Shown: positions 59,551 to 64,000 of the stretch, piece after piece
How the letters are laid out: each line of letters opens with the position of its first letter
Position numbering within the stretch: position 1 is the first letter of the stretch
Assembly: GCA_037349315.1 (NCBI GenBank)
Contig: JBAIAC010000007.1
Span: 43,825,001 to 43,889,000 of the forward strand
DNA: 64,000 nt
DNA from: Chelydra serpentina
Taxonomy: Eukaryota; Chordata; Testudines; Chelydridae
Direction: 5' to 3'
Translations under genes and position numbers: made by a program
The notes under the pieces: model-generated
The model's input: only the letters and a program-made list of their open reading frames with translations
Database searches by the model: none
What the model was told of the DNA's origin: nothing

Positions 59551-60203
59551 TGTTACAGTCCATTCACTGCACGTGGCTCTTCCTGCTGGTGGCTCTGGGG
59601 ATTACATTTTGCCAGACGTTTCACCCTGCTATGGCAGTGTCTCTACTCTTTGTCTCTTTCACCCTGTGGCCCCTCTCATCCCCAGAGCTGCAGCTTCCTA
59701 TTCGTGGCTTGTCCCTTTGGCCAGGTCACTAAAGTCCTTCCCTTTCAGGGAAATCAAAGTCCTTATAGACCAGCTGTCCAGGGGCATTTCCAATGCCCTG
59801 AACCATTTCTCAGTGGCTGGTAGGGAAACTGAGGCTCACCCTCTACACCGGGTTCCAGCCCGGGGACCCTATAAGAAGCAGCCAAGAGCTATATGGTCTA
59901 TCCCTTGCTACTGTCACCCTGGGCTTCTTTCTACTTATCTGGCTTCCCCCTCTTTCTAGGTTTGCCAGCCCAAGTTCCCTCCTCCCAGGGAGTGACTGTG
60001 GACTACTTCCTTGCAGCCCCTTGCTGCTCACAGCTCTTGAGCTCTACTCAGGCCCCTCCTGTTTCTGCCTAGCTGAGCCCATTGACAATTAGTGGTGCAC
60101 TCCCTGTTTCCTTCTTAGGTGCAGCCTGAGTAGTTAATGGGCTTGCCTAGCCACTTCAACTCCTTCAGGCCTTGTGTGTGTGTGAGAGGGGCACCCCACC
60201 ACA
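59551..60203. mobile_element. LTR-like insertion inside old CR1
   Basis: About 653 bases, GC-richer than its host, starting TGTTACAGTCC and ending CACCCCACCACA. GAGA lies just before (59546-59549, with one extra T) and directly after (60204-60207). CR1 sequence resumes at once with a GTGGATAATCACCT motif. A CCTATAAGAAG TATA-like site is at about 59869 and a TG run near the right end. The 179-codon frame at 59420-59959 straddles the CR1/LTR junction and is not a gene. LTR identity is inferred from the ends and position. Confidence 0.65.
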
Positions 60204-60440
60204 GAGAGCTTGGTGGATAATCACCTAAACATGAGCTTCCAGTATGATACTGTCGCTAAAAGGGCTAATGTGATCTGTGGATGTATAAACAGGGAATATC
60301 AAGGAGGAGGAGAAAAAATATTCACAACTGGAGTAACTGTGAGGGCTAAAATGGGGGTAATTAACCATTGGAATAACTTGCCAGTGTGGTAGATTCACCA
60401 AGGTTGAAAGTTTTAAAATCAAGATTGAATGTTTTTCTAG

Positions 60441-60586
60441 TATCAGAGGGGTAGCCTTGTTAGTCTGGATCTGTAGAAGTGACAAAGGGTCCTGTGGCAC
60501 CTTATAGACTAACAGAGGTATTGAAGCATAAGCTTTCGTGGGTGAATACCCACTTCTTCGCATGCAAGCAGTGGAAATGTCCCACT
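60441..60586. mobile_element. Short fold-back retroelement, copy C
   Basis: Same family as 18098 and 18857, 146 bases, flanked by the exact 12-mer ATGTTTTTCTAG (60429-60440 and 60587-60598). It begins TATCAGAGGGGTAGCCTTGT and ends GTGGAAATGTCCCACT, in one orientation with no inverted half. It therefore shows the simple unit: head about 36 bases, body about 110. The end GTGGAAATGTCCCAC is itself a small hairpin. Confidence 0.85.
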
Positions 60587-60732
60587 ATGTTTTTCTAGAT
60601 GCTCTAGTTCAATCCCAGCTATTATACTTGAAGCAGGAATTAATTCAAGGAAATCCGATGGCCTCTATTCTACAGGAGGTCATACCAGATTATCAAAATG
60701 ACTCCTTCTGACCTTAAAATCTATGAATCTGT

Positions 60733-61294
60733 TCAGATAAATATTTAATCCTATTGGAAACATTGCCAAATTTCTTTATATTATTTAATATTCCACATGA
60801 ATGATTTTCACAGGTTAAATAAATGGCATATATCATATTTACATTTTTAAGAACTAAACTTTCCTTTCTGATTAACCCAGCAGATCTCACAAAAATTATC
60901 CTTCTCCCTCTACATGAACAGAGCCTCCAATTACATTAATGGGGGTTCTGCATACGTAAAACAAAACAGTCATCAAGAGATCACAAATTGGAGAGAAAAG
61001 TTGGCCCTAAATTTGAAGAATTAATTTATATCAAAAGGGGTACATGGTTATAACTGGAGCCTGTATTTGGTCCATTGTCTTTTAATTTTATTAATCGAAA
61101 GTCTTTATTTGTTGAAGTTCTGAGCCTGAGTGGGAAACTGATTCTCGCGCCAAATTCCATTAGCTAAGCTAAGCTGTGAAGAAAAAGCAGCTAAGTAACT
61201 GATGCAGCAAGACACAAAATATTATCATTGATAGCCTACTTTTTAAAAACAAGTATCTCTAATTTACTGATAAGATCGAATGGTGGAAGTCAGC
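60733..61294. other. Unassigned AT-rich sequence
   Basis: No recognised feature. Confidence 0.4.
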
Positions 61295-61480
61295 ATACTA
61301 GAAACAAGATGATTAACCATTGGAACAACTTACCAAAGGATGTAGTAAATTCTCCATCACTTGGAGGGTGAAATCCTGGCTTCAGTAGGACAGACTTCTC
61401 AAATCAGGATTGGATGACTTTCTAAAATATATGCTCTTGTTTAATCACAATTTATTGGGTTAGATGCAGGAATCCCTGGC
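61295..61480 (+). mobile_element. CR1 C-terminal/3' fragment
   Basis: GATTAACCATTGGAACAACT then CCAAAGGATGTAGTAAATTC and AATCAGGATTGGATGACTTT match the end of CR1 ORF2 (NHWNxLP, V..SPSL, F..RLDxxL). Diverged and truncated. Confidence 0.75.
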
Positions 61481-61765
61481 TGAAAGCTTATGCCCTGGGA
61501 AAGGATACCACTTTACCAAATATTGTTTTGGCATGGTATTAGGTACTAAGAGGAGAAGCAAACAGGCCAGCTGGGAGATATAATTCCTTTAGTCATATGG
61601 AAAAACAAACCTGACTTTAAGCTTTTGAATAGTGTTTGCTGGATGTCCACAAATGTAATACAGATTGTACAGTTTGTGAACCAACACAAAACCAGTCTAG
61701 GAACCCTGAGATAATAGTAGCTACAACATAGCTGGCAATGTCTCTCAGCTTGTAACTGAGTCAAA
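61481..61765. other. Unassigned sequence
   Basis: Spacer between the CR1 fragment and the MITE. No recognisable feature. Confidence 0.35.
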
Positions 61766-62053
61766 GGCCTGGTCTACACTTAAAACTTAGGTTGACATAA
61801 CTACGGCACTCAGAGGTGTGAAAAAACCCTGAATGGCGTAGCTATGTTGACTTATTCCCTGATGTAGATACAGCTAGGTCAATGGAAGAATGCTTTCATT
61901 GATCTAGCTACCATTGCATGGGGAGTTGGAGTTCCTACAGTGATGGAAAAACCCCTTCTGTTGCTGTAGTCTGCATCTACTCAATGGGATTGTGCTGGCA
62001 TAGCTATGGCGCTATAGCTATGCCATTATAGTCCCCTTAGAGTAGACATGGCC
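61766..62053. mobile_element. MITE-like element, second copy of the 2577 family
   Basis: Ends GGCCTGGTCTACACTTA and GAGTAGACATGGCC, with the same internal order as 2577-2853. Inner inverted repeats include TGGCATAGCTATGGCGCTAT, which is itself palindromic, against GGCGTAGCTATGTT near the left. No coding. Confidence 0.75.
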
Positions 62054-62544
62054 TAAGGTAAACATCACCATCATTCACTCAGTAGGCTAATTTGGTGGGC
62101 CTAGTACCTTACTGTGCATCCAATCAATACTTTCTCTGAAAAGTTGGTTTCTTGCAATAGCAGATGAGTTGATTACAAGATAATGAAATGCACTCTTTGT
62201 GGCTGGACCTGCTCATTTAGTAAGCATTCACCACTGCATTGGCTAACCTGCAGAAGCATCTAAAAATATAGGTCAGTCTTCACTTTATCTTATGTGATAC
62301 ATGAGCAGTCTCATTAGTACAGATGTTTTGAGAAGATGAATACGAACATTTGAAATAGGAACTGTAATGTTCTCTTCGGTAATTTTAACCAGAATCACCT
62401 AAAATTCCACAAATCTCCATCACAGGATGAAAAGGTCACATAGTATTCAAGCTGATCAGCATAATTTGATTATTCACACTAGAATCTCTCTGTAACTTGA
62501 AATCTTAAAACCATGATTTGAGGAGTTCAGTAACTCAGCCAGAG
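62054..62544. other. Unassigned sequence
   Basis: No recognised feature. Confidence 0.4.
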
Positions 62545-62645
62545 GTTAGGGATGTATTACAGGCGTGGGCAGGTGAGGGTCTGTTGCCTGCAATGTGCAG
62601 GTCAGACTAGATGATCCCTTCTCACCTATAGTCTATGAGTCTATC
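62545..62645 (+). mobile_element. CR1 3'-end fragment
   Basis: CAGGTCAGACTAGATGATCC then CTATAGTCTATGAGTCTAT is a CR1 terminus with decayed octamers. Confidence 0.8.
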
Positions 62646-63670
62646 TGGAATTTAAGATTACTTTTAAGTGGGCCAACAGATCTTCATACTCTCCTAGAGC
62701 CAAGGCTGATAGTGGCTCTTTCCCACCTCTACTGTAACCTTTTGGAAGACTCGTTTCTCTCTTCAGTAGTTAGACATCCTCTTTGCAGGGTTATAGAATA
62801 TGGTCCTTACACAACTGGGGTTTTGTTTCCTATAAAGAGAATGAATTGGCCAATCAGAATGCAACACTGAATTATCAGTATTCCATTCAGTTTATATAGT
62901 GTCTATTCACTGACAGCCTGATCCAACTTGAATTTACTCCATAGAACTGGATTAGGCCCTGAACTAATAGAGGTATTGTACTGCATTACAAATCCAACCA
63001 TTGCAGGAATTTGTTTGTCAAAGTGTAAAAGTTCCAGCAAATTAAGAGTTAAATTGCATTTTGTATTTAGGTGAACTAGGAGTATGTCGATTTAAAAAAA
63101 AATTAAAATATATAAAAAGATAAAAGCCCAATTTCACAGTGTTTTTGTCAATTCGTTCTTTTTTTTTCACTGTTACTTTCTGACCCTATTGTACCAGTCA
63201 AACATGTATTTGTTTTCTTTTAGGTTAATCCTTTTAAAGAATGCAACACTTGAGATCCACAAAAATGTGCCAAGGACTTTTGCAGTACTTGAGGTTTTAA
63301 AAATCTTTCAGTGACTATTTCCTTGATCCTTAATTTTAGTGTATCTGACCTAATGACTAATATTTCTCATTCTGAATAATAAAAGGCACAAAAAATAAGC
63401 AGAAATTATTGTGTTTTCATAAAAAAGGTACAAACAACAATCTTTTTTCAAAGCAGGCTTCATTTTTTTTTATTCTGAATTTGAATGTTTTAAAGTGGAC
63501 TACTTTGCAAAAAGAGAAAATGTGATTTTTTTTTCAGAGGAAAGGGTTGTTGTTTTAAAATTACATATCTGAAGATCAAAATAAAGTGACTGTTCATTGT
63601 ACTATCCAAATAGCCTATCTTTGTACAAAAAAACCTTTCATTTTCACAACTAAATTGACTAAAAGGCACT
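62646..63670. other. Unassigned AT-rich sequence
   Basis: No gene recognised. Numerous A/T runs. Confidence 0.4.
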
Positions 63671-63683
63671 GTTACCTAGCAAC
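63671..63683. promoter_or_regulatory. Perfect X-box-like site (RFX-type)
   Basis: GTTACCTAGCAAC is an inverted repeat with a one-base centre (GTTACC-T-AGCAAC), matching the X-box pattern GTNRCC(N0-3)RGYAAC bound by RFX factors in vertebrates. A CCCCGCC GC-box-like string lies about 80 bases downstream. By sequence alone I cannot say whether it is used; no gene start is visible nearby. Confidence 0.45.
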
Positions 63684-64000
63684 ATTCATTGTGTTTATGA
63701 CCTTTTATCCAATCTGAGCTCACAGATGTGCTTCCGAAGCTAATAAACGTACATCATACAGCCCCGCCTGCTTTGATGAGATATATGAGCCTTTAAGCAT
63801 ACTGAGAAAGGTCTCTTATAAAAACAAAGTAAAAAAAGATAAATCTGAAAATACTTTTTAAAAGTCTACAATATGTTACAGAAACATTTAAAAAGAAATC
63901 TAACCTCAGTCAATTTAGTTTTCTATGCAGGAAATTTACATACAATGGATGCACAACCAACTGTGGGCCAAACATAGACAATCGTTATGATATGATTGAT
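63684..64000. other. Unassigned sequence to window end
   Basis: No coding recognised. It could belong to a regulatory region associated with the X-box, or be unique intergenic or intronic DNA. Confidence 0.35.

Larger units (their letters stand above)
58700..60732 (+). mobile_element. Old CR1 LINE with two later insertions
   Basis: A heavily decayed CR1. Coding similarity starts with [20 protein letters not shown] and SWKTGDVPDNWK (58714-58839), then degraded RT blocks: a DFxKAFxxIPH equivalent near 59098, and MKFADNIKIG near 59350. Stops and frameshifts are many. It continues as a DNHLNMSFQYDTVAKRANVI segment at 60210 and a NHWNNLP segment near 60370, ending in GGAGGTCATACCAG and ATCTATGAATCTG at about 60732, the CR1 3' end. 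An LTR-like block (59551-60203) and a short fold-back retroelement (60441-60586) are inserted into it. Internal CR1 deletions also occurred. Confidence 0.85.

Noticed and set aside
59420..59959. 179-codon frame as a gene
   Set aside because: Spans the junction between dead CR1 sequence and an LTR-like insertion.

Overview
This window looks like non-coding, repeat-rich vertebrate DNA, most probably from a non-avian reptile and best matching a turtle. The case rests on an intact CR1 retrotransposon with a 3' tail of ATTCTATG octamers, CR1 and L2 LINE remnants of several ages, CORE-SINE/MIR-like SINEs, and many small fold-back DNA transposons. The background is AT-rich with no operon-like coding. 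I found no convincing host gene, exon, tRNA or rRNA. The turtle call is inference from repeat types, not a database match.

Layout. 0.8-6 kb: two decayed L2-type LINEs, two fold-back MITEs and a locally triplicated segment. 6-16 kb: mostly unrecognised sequence with small fold-backs, a CORE-SINE and a diverged 190-bp direct repeat. 16.8-19.1 kb: a MITE with TIRs and a TAA duplication, a SINE head, and two copies of a short fold-back repeat, each with its own exact 12-14 bp target duplication. 19-26.5 kb: AT-rich sequence with little recognised. 26.5-30.4 kb: a minus-strand CR1 split by a 1.4-kb LTR (TG...CA ends, GCAG duplication). 31-34.8 kb: a SINE, a fold-back hAT-like element and a GC-rich non-autonomous DNA transposon. 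35.4-39.4 kb: a CR1 with both ORFs uninterrupted. 39.5-39.9 kb: a GC-rich hAT-like element with a perfect 8-bp duplication. 40-51.3 kb: mostly unique. 51.3-57.5 kb: fold-back repeats and a 1.6-kb hAT element with inverted arms of about 600 bp. 58.7-60.7 kb: an old CR1 carrying an LTR and another copy of the fold-back repeat. 61-64 kb: CR1 tails, a second copy of the MITE seen at 2.6 kb, and a perfect RFX X-box-like site.

The only coding capacity I regard as real is in the CR1 at 35.4-39.4 kb. ORF1 has a Cys motif, a coiled coil and an SGNH-esterase-like domain; ORF2 has an AP-type endonuclease and a reverse transcriptase. Together they could carry out target-primed reverse transcription. The most unusual signal is the short repeat at 18.1, 18.9 and 60.4 kb, with a similarly built relative at 51.8 kb. 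These insert as units with 9-14 bp duplications, often as inverted dimers, and the body contains a hammerhead-ribozyme-like core. This suggests a Penelope-like or ribozyme-bearing retroelement, which remains a hypothesis.
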